Shown here: positions 22,259 through 34,764 of the stretch, in pieces
Layout: each line of letters opens with the position of its first letter
Position numbering within the stretch: the stretch's first letter is position 1
Assembly (NCBI GenBank): GCA_017311315.1
Contig: CM029670.1
Location: 26,094,449-26,158,448 of the forward strand
Source: Dendrocalamus latiflorus
Taxonomy: Eukaryota > Streptophyta > Magnoliopsida > Poales > Poaceae
Direction: 5' to 3'
DNA: 64,000 nucleotides
The notes under the pieces: generated by a model
Databases searched by the model: none
What the model saw: only the letters and a program-made list of their open reading frames with translations
What the model was told of the DNA's origin: nothing
Translations under genes and position numbers: made by a program

Positions 22259-23800
22259 CTAGACATACTTGTCCTCCTTTTGAGCTGCCCTGATTTGATC
22301 CTCTAAGGTGGGTTGAATTTCCAGAGTAGCGAGGAATCCTTCTTCTACTACTTCTAAATTGAGCCGCTGGAATTCGTCTTGAAGTGCAGGCATACTGTTC
22401 TTAATCCATAGCTTGGTACAGTAACTCTTTCGGCTCAAGGCATCAGCTACCACATTAGCCTTCCCTGGGTGATAATGTATTCCAATATCATAATCCTTTA
22501 TTAACTCAAGCCATCTCCTTTGCCTCATATTGAGATCGGGTTGAGTAAATATATACTTCAAACTTTTGTGGTCCGAGTAGATCTCACAGCGATTACCCAT
22601 TAGATAATGCCTCCATATTTTTAAAGCATGCACTACGGCAACAAGCTCTAAATCATGAGTTGGATAATTCTCCTCATGGGGTCGCAATTGCCTCGAAGCA
22701 TAGGCGACTACCTTTCTTTCTTGCATCAGTACACAGCCTAATCCTTGTCTTGATGCATCACAGAAGACTTCAAAATCCTTTCTAATATCCGGGAGTGTTA
22801 ACACGGGTGCAGAAGTTAACCTCTTCTTTAATTCTTGGAAACTGTCCTCACACGATTTACTCCATTCAAACTTCTTTTCCTTCTTTAGCAACTGGGTAAG
22901 AGATCTTGCAAGCTTGGAGAATCCTTCGATAAAGCGACGATAGTAACCTGCCAATCCAAGAAAACTTCTGATCTGAGATACTGACTTTGGTTGCGTCCAA
23001 TTAAGCACATCATTTACTTTCTCAGGGTCTACGGATACTCCTCCTGCGGAAATCACATGACCCAGGAAGGCTACTTTCTTCAACCAGAACTCGCACTTGC
23101 TAAACTTGGCATACAACCGGTGTTCTCTGAGTTTTTCCAACACTATCCTCAAGTGTTCTGCATGCTCTTCCACAGTCTTGGAGTATATCAGAATATCATC
23201 GCTGAATACTACTACAAACTTATCCAAGTATTCCATGAATACCTTATTCATCAGATTCATAAAATATGCGGGCGCATTCGTCAAGCCAAAAGACATCACT
23301 GTGAACTCATACAATCCATAACGGGTAGCAAGGGCTGTCTTAGGTATGTCTTCGGGTCTTATCTTCAACTTGTGATATCCTGACCGGAGATCAATCTTAG
23401 AGAAGACAAATGAACCTTTCAACTGATCAAACAGATCATCTATCCGGGGCAAAGGGTACTTGTTCTTGATTATCATATCGTTCAAGGCTCGATAGTCCAC
23501 ACACATGCGAAGACTACCATCTTTCTTCTTTACTAGAAGTACTGGTGCTCCCCAGGGTGACGAGCTGGGTCTTACAAATCCTTTATCTTGCAACTCTTCA
23601 ATTTGCTTCTTAACTTCAGCCAAATCATTTGCAGACATATGGTAGGGTCTCTTTGAAATTGGGGCTGTACCGGGTACCAGGTTGATAACAAATTCAATTT
23701 CTCTATCTGGCGGCACTCCCGGCAAATCCTCAGGGAACACATCTGGGTATTCTCTTACTATAGATATCTTTTCCAAGGTCACTCCCTTCACACTGTTCAA
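22259..23800 (-). pseudogene. Chromovirus reverse transcriptase and RNase H
   Basis: RT motifs in order: EYPDVFPEDLPGVPPDREIE, GSLRMCVDYRALN, FSKIDLRSGYHKLKI, MSFGLTNAPAYFMNLM and the catalytic VVFSDDILIYS, where the residue before DD is Ser; Ile is common at that position in the clade. RNase H follows with FEVFCDASRQGLGCVL, EIYSDHKSLKYIF and GKANVVADALSRK. The block is open for 513 codons, so the RT/RNase H itself is unbroken although the flanking stops disable the polyprotein. Confidence 0.9.
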
Positions 23801-23914
23801 TCCATATTTATTCCGGGAAGATGTGTTGGACTTATACCTTACTTGGATTCCATCCGAGTTGGTAACAGTGACAGCACGATCTGCGCAGTCTATATGTCCT
23901 TTATACTGGGTTAA

Positions 23915-24247
23915 CTAATCCATTCCAAGTATCACATCCAAACTTTTGGAGTCTATTATAATAAGGTTCGCTAGGAACTTTACTCCATTTATATCCACAG
24001 TTGCACTAGGGCAAACTGTGTTAGTCCTCATTTCCTTTCCAGGGGATTGGACTAGCATAGGGTTCTTTAGCTTATGCACCTCCCAATTATATCTTTCAAC
24101 AAAATCTTTTGACACAAAAGAATGCGAAGCTCCCGAATCAAATAATGCTGATGCAGGTACTGAGTTGACAAGGAACTTACCCAGAACTACGTCGGGTGCA
24201 TCCTGGGCTGCTTTCGCGGTCACATGGTTGAGATGTCCTCTGCTCAT
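23915..24247 (-). pseudogene. Chromovirus aspartic protease
   Basis: Retropepsin-like domain with ALFDSGASHSFVS as the active site and LDVILGMD near its end, directly followed by a TAG in place of the usual Trp codon. It is preceded by the TGA that ends the gag frame. Confidence 0.85.
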
Positions 24248-24304
24248 AGCCTGCGGAGTCCTTGGAGTCTGAGGCGTTCCACGGCCTTGACCTGCAGTTG
24301 GAGC

Positions 24305-25318
24305 TCATGCTGGTGTAGTCCCCAAGTTAAAATGAACTGGGGTCATTGCTGGGCGCTTCTGGGGACAGTTGCTGGCATAATGTCCCATGTTCTTGCAGTT
24401 GAAACACTGCACTCCTGCCGCTGAAGTCCTGTTCTGATGTGGTTGGCCACCATTGCTTGGTCGAGGCACTTGTGGATTTGGGCGAGGTCCAGAAAATGGA
24501 GTCCTTGGCACACTCGACTCTGAAGGCTTGTGAAACTGCGGTGGATTGGGACGAAAGCGAGAGCTGCTTGATCCATGCTGGGCTTGAAACTTCCTCTTCC
24601 TAGTTTCATACAGTTGGCGTTGAGCATCTTCTTGCACAAAGGCCTTGTTCACTAGATGCTGGAAGGTTGGATAATCATTCGATACTAGCTGCACCTTGAG
24701 GTCGGGGTCAAGTCCCTGCTTGAACCTCCAAATTTTTGTGGCCTCTGATGTGACCTTTTCAGATGCATACCTGGACAGTTGGGTGAACTTGTTCAGGTAT
24801 TCAGAAACGCTGAGGTTTCCTTGCTGCAGTTGATAAAATTCCCTTTTCTTCATTTCCATTATTCCCGTAGGAACATGCGCAGTGCGGAAAGCCTCAACAA
24901 ACTCATCCCAGGTGAGTGCTTGCACATTTTGATGAGCGGCGCAATAATTCTCCCACCAATTAGCAGCAATTCCCTTGAGTTGGTGGGCAGCATACCACAC
25001 CATCTCTTGGTCACTGCATTGAGCTAGGATCAGCTTCCTCTCCACATCCTTGATCCAGTCGTCTGCCTCCAATGGATCTACTGACCCGGCAAAAGTAGGA
25101 GGCATCGTCCTCATAAATTCCCCCATCTTAGACTAAGGAGCTTGGTTGGGTGCCTGCGGGGCTTGCTGTACTTGATTTTGCGCCAAAGCTTGAAGTAGTT
25201 GCAGCTGCATAGCCATCATCTGCTCCAAGTTGGGGGCTTGAGCAGGAGGTGGTGGAATGTTTTCTGGCTGAGCATTGGAGTCACGGCTGTTGTCAGGGTT
25301 GCTCCTTGTGTTAACCAT
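24305..25318 (-). pseudogene. Chromovirus gag
   Basis: After a Pro/Gln-rich N-terminus (codons 1-61, then TAG) comes the retrotransposon gag capsid block: MPPTFAGSVDPLEADDWI, WWENYCAAH, KKREFYQLQQGNLSVSEYL, FKQGLDPDLK. It is followed by a basic linker and a CCHC knuckle, CFNCKNMGHYASNC. It would form the particle shell and bind RNA. Confidence 0.85.
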
Positions 25319-25864
25319 CGGAAGCGATTTCGGGGACAGCAAAAGATAAGAGGGAAATAGCACAGGTAAGAGACTTAGGGGAATGACTAAACAACATCCC
25401 AAACAAACACACAAGAGAGAAGCAAACAACGACTTGAAAGAAACTTAGATTGAAAGCAAAATAGTTTTTAAGGATGGTTGTACTACAAGTATACAAAGAC
25501 TTGGTACAGTCCACCTAACACACAAGCAAGTAATATATAAGCGTTCTAAAATCGTAGGACTTTACTTGGGTACTACAAATAAAGAACTAGTCCTCGCTCC
25601 TTCATGATGACGCGCTTCTCCAGGTGCTTCTTAGACGCAACCTTACTGAGCCATCTATAGAAATTACAAAGGGAAGGTGGTACAATTATCATTCCAAAAA
25701 GGAAATAAGCAGATAGATAAGGAAGAATGCCACGACGAAGGTAAGGATGGAAATAGGAGAATAGATGAGGATAGCACATTATTAAAATTTTATTTTATAA
25801 AAATAAATTTTGAAGTTTTTCTAATAACGACCATTCTAACTAGGTCACGTCCTACAGTCAAATT

Positions 25865-25877
25865 GGCTCTGATACCA
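25865..25877 (-). other. Chromovirus primer-binding site
   Basis: The minus strand reads TGGTATCAGAGCC, the initiator tRNA-Met complement, four bases inside the LTR that starts at 25882. Confidence 0.85.
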
Positions 25878-25881
25878 TCTC

Positions 25882-28800
25882 TGTCGGGACCCCGGATTTC
25901 CGAACCCGGACCCTCTGTGTATAACTACACTAGTCCCAGATCAAAGCTAGTACACACAGTTAAACAGGAATGATTACATCACCAATCACGATTTATTACA
26001 ATAAATAAGAGTAATGACCAAAAGGTCTCATTATTACAAATGAGGTTTCATGACCTCGCACACACGAAACACAGCGGAAGCATAAATAAATCCAGCGGAG
26101 ACCCATCAATACGCCACAGGCAATTGACTGGGGAAGCGCGACCTAGTCCTCCGGGAAAAATCCATCACAGCCGCAAGCGAAGCAGTAGTCGTAGTCACCT
26201 TCTTGAGCTTCATATTCTTCTGAACATTGTTTTTGAGAGCAACGCGTGAGTACATAAAGTACTCCGCAAGTCTTGGGAAAAATGCATAGATGCCAGGCTT
26301 GACAAAGGAAGGCTATATGGTTCTTTTGCACAAAGCAATATTTTAAATTCAATAACTACTAATTATTTTCGAAGGCATCAATTTAATAATGTAATTGTTT
26401 TAGCAGAATTATCAATAATTCTATAGTGAAGGTTCCATCCACCTACACCAGTTAATCAAGTCTAACTGACCAAGTTTACAACTGCGGGTTCCATCCACCC
26501 TCTCTGGCTCCATCCGCCAGGATTCCCTTCCGAGAGTTCCCTCCACTCTTGGAATACAAAACTTTTAATTTTAAAACCAAAACCAGAAATCTACCATGTG
26601 AATGCATTCCTTGCCCGCCCTTGACCGTGGGCACGGCTATTCGAATAGTTTTACACTCTGCAGAGGTTGTACAACTTTACCCACAAGAGATAAATTATCC
26701 TAAAAAGTCAACACGCTTCCTTTGGCATGAGACTCAGATAAAATATCACGAAGCCTTTACCTTACTCTAATCTAGCTAGATACCACCCGCTGAGGTTTCA
26801 CCGCAGGTAGGCTAACTGCCCGAACCGAAGCCCCCTCTTGCGCCATATGAGTACAGTAAATCCCTGTCCCTCACTGTGAATAACCAGTCCATCCCTGGCA
26901 CCCACTTTCCACTGGTGGCACCTAAACTAGACTATCATAAGTTAGTCAGCTAGGTCGTACCCATATAGACTTGTGGTAGTACGGCTAATGCTCAGTCTGG
27001 ACAAACACAAGCGTCGGTCCTTAATTGACTAGGGTGGAACATACACTTTACAAGATCTCGTTCTTACTGCACCAAACCAAACTAACCATCCACCCTAATC
27101 TAAACCAATTTCCACATTTTATTTTATTTTAAAAAAAGGGACAGTGGTAACTCCAATTACCACCACATTTCTAAACACAAGGGTATTTCAGTAAATCATA
27201 ATTTCCCAATTTTCAAAATTTATGAGGTATTCAACAGCATGACTAAGCATTATACTACCATACTATTATCCACAAATGATTATCATACTCTCATTAATGA
27301 GCCAAAGGAAATTCTAGAGTTACAAAGATACATGGTATTCAATTTCAATGGAGGGTATAACAAAGTTGGAGTAATTAATACCTTAAGATTTGAACTAATG
27401 TTTATGTAAATAGCAATGCGCATAATTTAAAATAATTAAAACATTTCAAAATCATAGGTTCAAGATGATCAAAGGAGACTTGCCTTCTTGCAGGTTCTCT
27501 GGGTCTTCTTGCTGTTGGGTGGAGAGATCGTCGACAACGTTGGAATCTACGCGGGAAAAGACGAAGCAAACAAGGCAAATAAATACAACAAAATTCAAAT
27601 AAAATCCAAAAATTCAAAAGAGGCCATAGTTAGATAGATTATGATTTTAGATGAATTTAGAAATTTGAATGGCTGGATTTGGAGTTAAAATGAGAAAGTT
27701 ATGCTTGTTTAAAGATTTCAGTTTGAATAAATCTAGAAATTACGAAATTTCTGACAGGTGGGGCCCACTGAACAGTAAACCCTCTGGCGGTCGCTGACAT
27801 GTGGGACCCCTCTGTCAGTGACCACATCTTCTTTGGTCACTGACAGGTGGGACCCACTGGGATCTGTACCCACTTGTCAGAGGCTAACGCAGACGGGTGG
27901 GACCCAGGCGGCAGTGGCCAGCGCAGACCGGCGGCCACTGACGGGTGGGACCCATCTGTCAGTCGCGGATAAATAATGAAAAACTCAACCTCAGCGTGCG
28001 GAGCCGAAGGCTCGAACGCGCGCCGAAGGAGTCAAGAGTGAGCGCTGTTAACCAGTCGGGCGGGGAGGCTTTGCCTACCCATATAGGGCAACAAATCCTT
28101 TTGAGGGATACCTTCGGGAGGGCCGGGCAGAGGTGGTCGGAGGCGACGGTGCCAGCGGCGAGGGGAGGCCGGAGGTGTTCGGGTGATGCGTGAAATGAAA
28201 TCCCGGAGCGGAGGGGATCCGGTTGGAGGAGTCGGCGAGGCCCGGGGATGAACGGAGGTGGCCGGTGGCGAGGAAGTGGCGGAGGCGGCTCGGGAGCTCC
28301 GGTGCGGCGGCGCTTCGGCGACGGGGAGACGTGGCCGAGGCGTCGGGGAGGATCGCACGGACGAGAGGAAGCTCGGGGTGGCAACGGCGGGCTCCGGGGA
28401 TGACCGAGGTGGCGACGATTTCTCGCCGGAGTTCCTTACCGGGTGCGCACGGGGAGACCTCGGTGCGACGGCGCTTCGGGGCTCAGGGAGAGAGGTGGAG
28501 AGTGCTGGGAGGTGGTGCGGGAAGAGGCGGAGGCCGAGGGGGTATTTATAGGGGCTGAGGAGGGGGCACGGCGCGACAATTCCTCGCCAGGGTGCCGGCC
28601 GGAAAAAGGAAGGGTGCGGGGGCGAAAGGAAAGAGAGGGCAGGGAAGGAAGGGGAGCACGGGAGATCGGGGATTTGGTCGCGGCGGCGCTCCAGAGTTTC
28701 CAAATCAGAGGGGACGGGGAAGGAAAGACCGTGTCCGCCGAGGATTCGGTCGGCTGGCGAAGAAAGGAAAGAGGGGAGGAAGAAAAGGAAGGCGTCTCCG

Positions 28801-29430
28801 CGGGGGAGACGATGGATCTGACAGGCGGGGCCTGGCGGCAGCGGGAGCGGGGCGCGTGCGGCTGACGGGCGGGGCCCGCGGGTCAGAGAGAAGAGAGGAG
28901 CGTGGCGCGAGTGGCTGGATGGCCCGCACGGGCGACGCGGCGCGCATCGGACCGGCCAGATGTCGGCCCGAGGGATGAGGAAGGCGGGGTGGCTGACGGC
29001 CAGGCCCGCTAGGCAGCGAGGGAGAGAGAAGGTGCGGCGTGGATCAGGCTGGGCGGCGACGTGGGCGGATCAGGGCCGTCCACGTGTCGGCCGGAGAGTG
29101 AGGAGGAGATTTTTATTTTTTTTATAATTTGATTTTGTTTTTCAAAAAAGACTAGGAAATTATTTAGGCCTCAGAAAAATATGAAAATACTTCCAAAAAT
29201 TCCAGAAAAATTCACAGAAGCTCCTTGACATATTTTGGACTAAATAAAATTATTTCCAACTACTGTTGGTATTTAATTTCCATACTTTGAATTACTTTTA
29301 AATTCTAAAAATAGGTTTTAAACTCCAGAAAATTCCAGAAAGTCAAATAAAGGCCAAATTAACTTCAAATACTTTGAAATAACTTATTTGAAATTAAATT
29401 TTTCCAGAAAGCAAATTTTGGGATGTGACA
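25882..29430 (-). mobile_element. Middle LTR of the chromovirus tandem, 3,549 bp
   Basis: Same length and landmarks as the left LTR: stem at 26248-26264, conserved block near 26657-26682, GACTTGCC near 27477, TATA box at 28543-28550. It serves as the 5' LTR of the complete internal region and is followed on its other side by a second polypurine tract and internal region. Confidence 0.9.
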
Positions 29431-31567
29431 AACCTACCCCCCTTAGAAAGAATCTCGACCCCGAGATTCGGACAAACTGTCCTCACACGATTTATCCGGG
29501 AGTGTTAACACGGGTGCAGAAGTTAACCTCTTCTTTAATTCTTGGAAACTGTCCTCACACGATTTACTCCATTCAAACTTCTTTTCCTTCTTTAGCAACT
29601 GGGTAAGAGATCTTGCAAGCTTGGAGAATCCTTCGATAAAGCGACGATAGTAACCTGCCAATCCAAGAAAACTTCTGATCTGAGATACTGACTTTGGTTG
29701 CGTCCAATTAAGCACATCATTTACTTTCTCAGGGTCTACGGATACTCCTCCTGCGGAAATCACATGACCCAGGAAGGCTACTTTCTTCAACCAGAACTCG
29801 CACTTGCTAAACTTGGCATACAACCGGTGTTCTCTGAGTTTTTCCAACACTATCCTCAAGTGTTCTGCATGCTCTTCCACAGTCTTGGAGTATATCAGAA
29901 TATCATCGCTGAATACTACTACAAACTTATCCAAGTATTCCATGAATACCTTATTCATCAGATTCATAAAATATGCGGGCGCATTCGTCAAGCCAAAAGA
30001 CATCACTGTGAACTCATACAATCCATAACGGGTAGCAAGGGCTGTCTTAGGTATGTCTTCGGGTCTTATCTTCAACTTGTGATATCCTGACCGGAGATCA
30101 ATCTTAGAGAAGACAAATGAACCTTTCAACTGATCAAACAGATCATCTATCCGGGGCAAAGGGTACTTGTTCTTGATTATCATATCGTTCAAGGCTCGAT
30201 AGTCCACACACATGCGAAGACTACCATCTTTCTTCTTTACTAGAAGTACTGGTGCTCCCCAGGGTGACGAGCTGGGTCTTACAAATCCTTTATCTTGCAA
30301 CTCTTCAATTTGCTTCTTAACTTCAGCCAAATCATTTGCAGACATATGGTAGGGTCTCTTTGAAATTGGGGCTGTACCGGGTACCAGGTTGATAACAAAT
30401 TCAATTTCTCTATCTGGCGGCACTCCCGGCAAATCCTCAGGGAACACATCTGGGTATTCTCTTACTATAGATATCTTTTCCAAGGTCACTCCCTTCACAC
30501 TGTTCAATCCATATTTATTCCGGGAAGATGTGTTGGACTTATACCTTACTTGGATTCCATCCGAGTTGGTAACAGTGACAGCACGATCTGCGCAGTCTAT
30601 ATGTCCTTTATACTGGGTTAACTAATCCATTCCAAGTATCACATCCAAACTTTTGGAGTCTATTATAATAAGGTTCGCTAGGAACTTTACTCCATTTATA
30701 TCCACAGTTGCACTAGGGCAAACTGTGTTAGTCCTCATTTCCTTTCCAGGGGATTGGACTAGCATAGGGTTCTTTAGCTTATGCACCTCCCAATTATATC
30801 TTTCAACAAAATCTTTTGACACAAAAGAATGCGAAGCTCCCGAATCAAATAATGCTGATGCAGGTACTGAGTTGACAAGGAACTTACCCAGAACTACGTC
30901 GGGTGCATCCTGGGCTGCTTTCGCGGTCACATGGTTGAGATGTCCTCTGCTCATAGCCTGCGGAGTCCTTGGAGTCTGAGGCGTTCCACGGCCTTGACCT
31001 GCAGTTGGAGCTCATGCTGGTGTAGTCCCCAAGTTAAAATGAACTGGGGTCATTGCTGGGCGCTTCTGGGGACAGTTGCTGGCATAATGTCCCATGTTCT
31101 TGCAGTTGAAACACTGCACTCCTGCCGCTGAAGTCCTGTTCTGATGTGGTTGGCCACCATTGCTTGGTCGAGGCACTTGTGGATTTGGGCGAGGTCCAGA
31201 AAATGGAGTCCTTGGCACACTCGACTCTGAAGGCTTGTGAAACTGCGGTGGATTGGGACGAAAGCGAGAGCTGCTTGATCCATGCTAGGCTTGAAACTTC
31301 CTCTTCCTAGTTTCATACAGTTGGCGTTGAGCATCTTCTTGCACAAAGGCCTTGTTCACTAGATGCTGGAAGGTTGGATAATCATTCGATACTAGCTGCA
31401 CCTTGAGGTCGGGGTCAAGTCCCTGCGTGAACCTCCAAATTTTTGTGGCCTCTGATGTGACCTTTTCAGATGCATACCTGGACAGTTGGGTGAACTTGTT
31501 CAGGTATTCAGAAACGCTGAGGTTTCCTTGCTGCAGTTGATAAAATTCCCTTTTCTTCATTTCCATT
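29431..31567 (-). pseudogene. Second, deleted chromovirus internal region
   Basis: It matches the first internal region almost base for base but lacks the segment equivalent to about 20884-22785 (chromodomain, integrase and part of RNase H). RT is open at 30507-29443, and protease lies at 30954-30622 with the shared TAG. Gag is 31218-31012 plus 31599-31285, with an extra TAG near 31288 not present in the first copy. The deletion junction contains a 21-bp filler (29474-29494) identical to 29546-29566. The gag end is cut at 31567, where a related LTR joins. Confidence 0.85.
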
Positions 31568-34500
31568 AAACGTCTTCCTTCTCTGTGTGGAAAAAGCAAG
31601 GTGAGTACAAACTTGTACTCCGCAAGTCACCCGGGAAAATGCAACATAATGATAACGGCTTCAATGGAAGGCTTATAGGGTTAGTTTGCATAAAACAACA
31701 TTTAATGAAATACAGTAAATAGATTGAAACTGCTGAACTTGATACAATAAGTAAAACAATACTTGTAATTGAAAATATTACCGTCAGTGCAGGCTCCGAC
31801 CAAACACCAACCTATCCACGGGCATCCCACCCGGACCATCTTTTCCAAAAGATCACGTATGGATTCCATCCATCCACACGCTTTCACTGCGCAACTCTGA
31901 TGAATTCCATCCATCCACCAGGTTTTAATCTCTCACGGATTCCATCCATCCGCAAGGTTTTCATCTCTCATGGTTTCCATCCATCCACAAGGTTTTCAAA
32001 AACATTTTTGAAAAAATAAAGTCTAATCCATGAAAAACTTTTACTCAGCATGCCCATGACCATGGGCACGGCTATCCAGGATAGGTTATACACTCTGCAG
32101 AGGTTGTACAGCTTTACCCACAAGACACGATCATCCTTTTGTGCCACGCGATTACACACTTCCTTAGGTGTGCGGCAAGGAGTCGTGACAAGGCCTTTAC
32201 AATACAAAGCCTTCAACCTGGTCAAGCCAACTCTAAGGTTTCACCCCAGTAAGGAATCCACCAGACCGGGACCCCCTCTTGAGCCTAGATGAGACTTCTC
32301 ATGGCTTAACCACGCTCGCCCAAGTGAGACTTCACATGGCACCAACCACGCTCACTTTCAACCTACGACTTGACTCAGATTGGGACTTCATAAATTATTC
32401 AGCCAGGGCTGTCCCATACCAGCCTTGTGGTAGTACGTTAGGGCTTTGCAACAGTAGCTCATAGACCGGTCCTTAATCTGACTTAGGCCCAACCACATAC
32501 CCCTGTGCACGACAATCAACCACTGCGGCTCAAACCAACAGGGCATGCCTGCACCCACCACTCTAACCAATTGCCTAAGTCTAAACCAGTTTTATATTTG
32601 TTTTCAAAATATTTCATAATCCTCCTTGACTCACCAAAGTCAAGAGCTCATATCATTTTATGTAAAAAGGGTCATCATTTTATGCGAAAGACATCCCAAA
32701 ACAAAATCATAGATTAAGCAGGGCTAAGCATTTGATTAAACTCTCTAGCCAACACTATTGTATTAACTAGAGTTTGAATCTAGGGTGACAAGGTATTGAG
32801 GAATTCAAATTCAATGGAGGGATTAACAAGTAGGCAATAGCTAAATTTAAAACTGAATTGAAATACGTTGAATAAAGAATATGCATGCAATATAGTTTAA
32901 ATCAACATAATTTTATTTTGAAAACTGGGATCAACATGATCAAGGAGGGTGACTTGCCTTGCTCTCCAACTTGGCTTGAATTTTCGTCGAAGAAATTTCC
33001 CGAATCGTCGAAGTCTACACGTCAAAACAACCCACCAAATTCAAATAAATTCAAATTAAATTCAAATTGAACTCAAATATTTGAATTGAGGCTAGAAATG
33101 GATAGAGGGGAATTTTTGATGAATTTAGAAATTTGAATGGGCTCAAACGGAGTTAGGATGAAGAAGAACGGGCTCCGGGAAGTTTGAAAAGAGAGAAAAT
33201 GGAAAAAGGGAATTTCTGGGATTATTTTTCTAAAGGAAATTCTGGATTATTGCGTCAGCACTGAATTTCCTTTTTCAGCCGAATTATTTTCCAACTGAAA
33301 AACCGGATTTCTGCGTCAGCATGACGTCAGCACTGAGGGTGGTCACGTTGACAGATGGGCCCCGGTCCATGGACCGGGTCCAGGGAGGGAGAAGGCGGCT
33401 GAGGTGGCAGGGGGGAGGCGGGTGGCGCTGACGGGGCTCGGTCAGGGCGAGGTGGCGCTGGCGTGGCGCCATGTCACCGGCCACGTAGGCACGGAGACGC
33501 CGACGTGGGAGGCTGGCCGGAGGGCGCACGGGGGAGCGGGCTTCGCCGGCGCTCCGGCGGGCGACGGCCGTCGGCGAGGGGCAGAGGGGGACGAGGGGGT
33601 GACGGGGAGCATGGCGGTGGCCGCGTGCTTACCGGAGGCGAACGGCGGCGAGCTGAGGCGGCGGCGAGCTCGGGTCTCGCGGTGCGGCGGCGATGGAGTG
33701 GCCGGGAGGGGATGGGGAGCAGAGGGTGAGGATGTGCGGGTTGAGGGGAGGCCGGGGGAGGCTTTTATAGGGGGCGGAGGGCAACGGGCCGGCGGGAATC
33801 TCTCGCCGGAGATGGCGCGGGGCGGCGGCGTTTACGGCGGAATTAGGGGGGACACGGCGCGGGGATGGTGGGATTCGGGCGCGGGAATGGCGGAGTCGCG
33901 TCGAGGAAGAGGAGAGAGGGAGAAAGGGCCAGATCCGGGCGAACGGGGAGGCGGCGGGAATGGCGGCGGTGAAGGCGCGGCCGAGCGGGAGGAGGAAGAA
34001 GAGGCACGGGGAAGGAGGTGCTGACGGGCGGGGCCCACGCGCAGCGAGAGGGGGAGGCGACGCGCGGCTGACGGACGGGGCCCGCGGGCAGAGGGACGGA
34101 GGCGGGAAACGCGCGCCGACAGGCGGGGCCGGGAGGTAAGAGAGAGAGAGAGAGGCGGACGGGTGGATGGGAGTGGGGGGCGACGTGGCGGCCATCCGGA
34201 GGGGGAAGGCGGGATGTGGCGGCGGGGTGACGTGGGCGCAATCCGGCCGTCCACGTGGCGGCCGGAGGGAGAGGAGGGGATTATTTTTTTTGGATTTTTG
34301 ATTTAGGATTTTCAGAAAATCCATTAAGCCTCAGAAAAATACCAAATAACTTCCAAAAATTCCAGGAAAATTCACAGAAGCTCCTGGTGACATTTTGGAC
34401 TTATTAAAAATACTTACAACTAATGTTGGTATTTAATTTTCATACTTTAAAATACTTTTTAATTTCAAAAATACATTTTTGAACTCCAGAAAATCCAGGA

Positions 34501-34764
34501 AACCAAATAAAAGCCAAATAACTCCAAATAGTTAATTTGAAATAGAATTTTCATATAAAATCAAAATATCATTTTATTTAATAATAATTTTAGGTTTTTC
34601 TGAAATTGCTTTTCAAATCCAACTTTTTCAAAAACAGAAATTCAGGGCAAATCCAAATTTAAACTTTAGGAAACAAAACACTTATTTTAATTTTAATTTT
34701 AATTTTAATTGATTTTTTTTATTTCTTTATTTATTTTATTTTATTAAAAACCTGGGCTGTTACA
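31568..34764 (-). mobile_element. Partial LTR of a related gypsy family
   Basis: Different from but alignable with the chromovirus LTR. It has the GAGTAC/GTACTC stem at 31603-31620, CTGCAGAGGTTGTACAGC near 32095, GACTTGCC at 32951-32958, and a TATA box (TATAAAAG on the minus strand) at 33762-33769. A CpG-rich block and an AT-rich terminal zone end in GGGCTGTTACA at 34764. The right end is an intact LTR terminus inserted within the third chromovirus LTR. The left end is truncated by the deletion that joined it to gag. Confidence 0.8.

Larger units (their letters stand above)
20847..25318 (-). pseudogene. Chromovirus gag-pol polyprotein frame
   Basis: A single frame starts at the ATG whose first base is 25318 (MVNTRSNPDNS) and runs through gag, protease, RT, RNase H and integrase. 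It is interrupted by four in-frame stops: TAG at codon 62 (25133-25135), TGA at codon 338 (24305-24307), TAG at codon 468 (23915-23917) and TAG at codon 1020 (22259-22261). A one-base frameshift near 21095 separates the integrase from the chromodomain. Apart from these, all domains are present in normal order. The TGA and the TAG at codon 468 are also found in the partial second copy, so they predate the tandem duplication. The element is not autonomous. Confidence 0.85.

Noticed and set aside
24305..24307. The TGA between gag and protease as a programmed readthrough stop
   Set aside because: Three other stops and a frameshift lie in the same frame, and C-to-T decay explains it equally well.
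33404..34324. Long open frames of 130-230 codons in both directions
   Set aside because: Same compositional effect in the GC-rich part of the related LTR.
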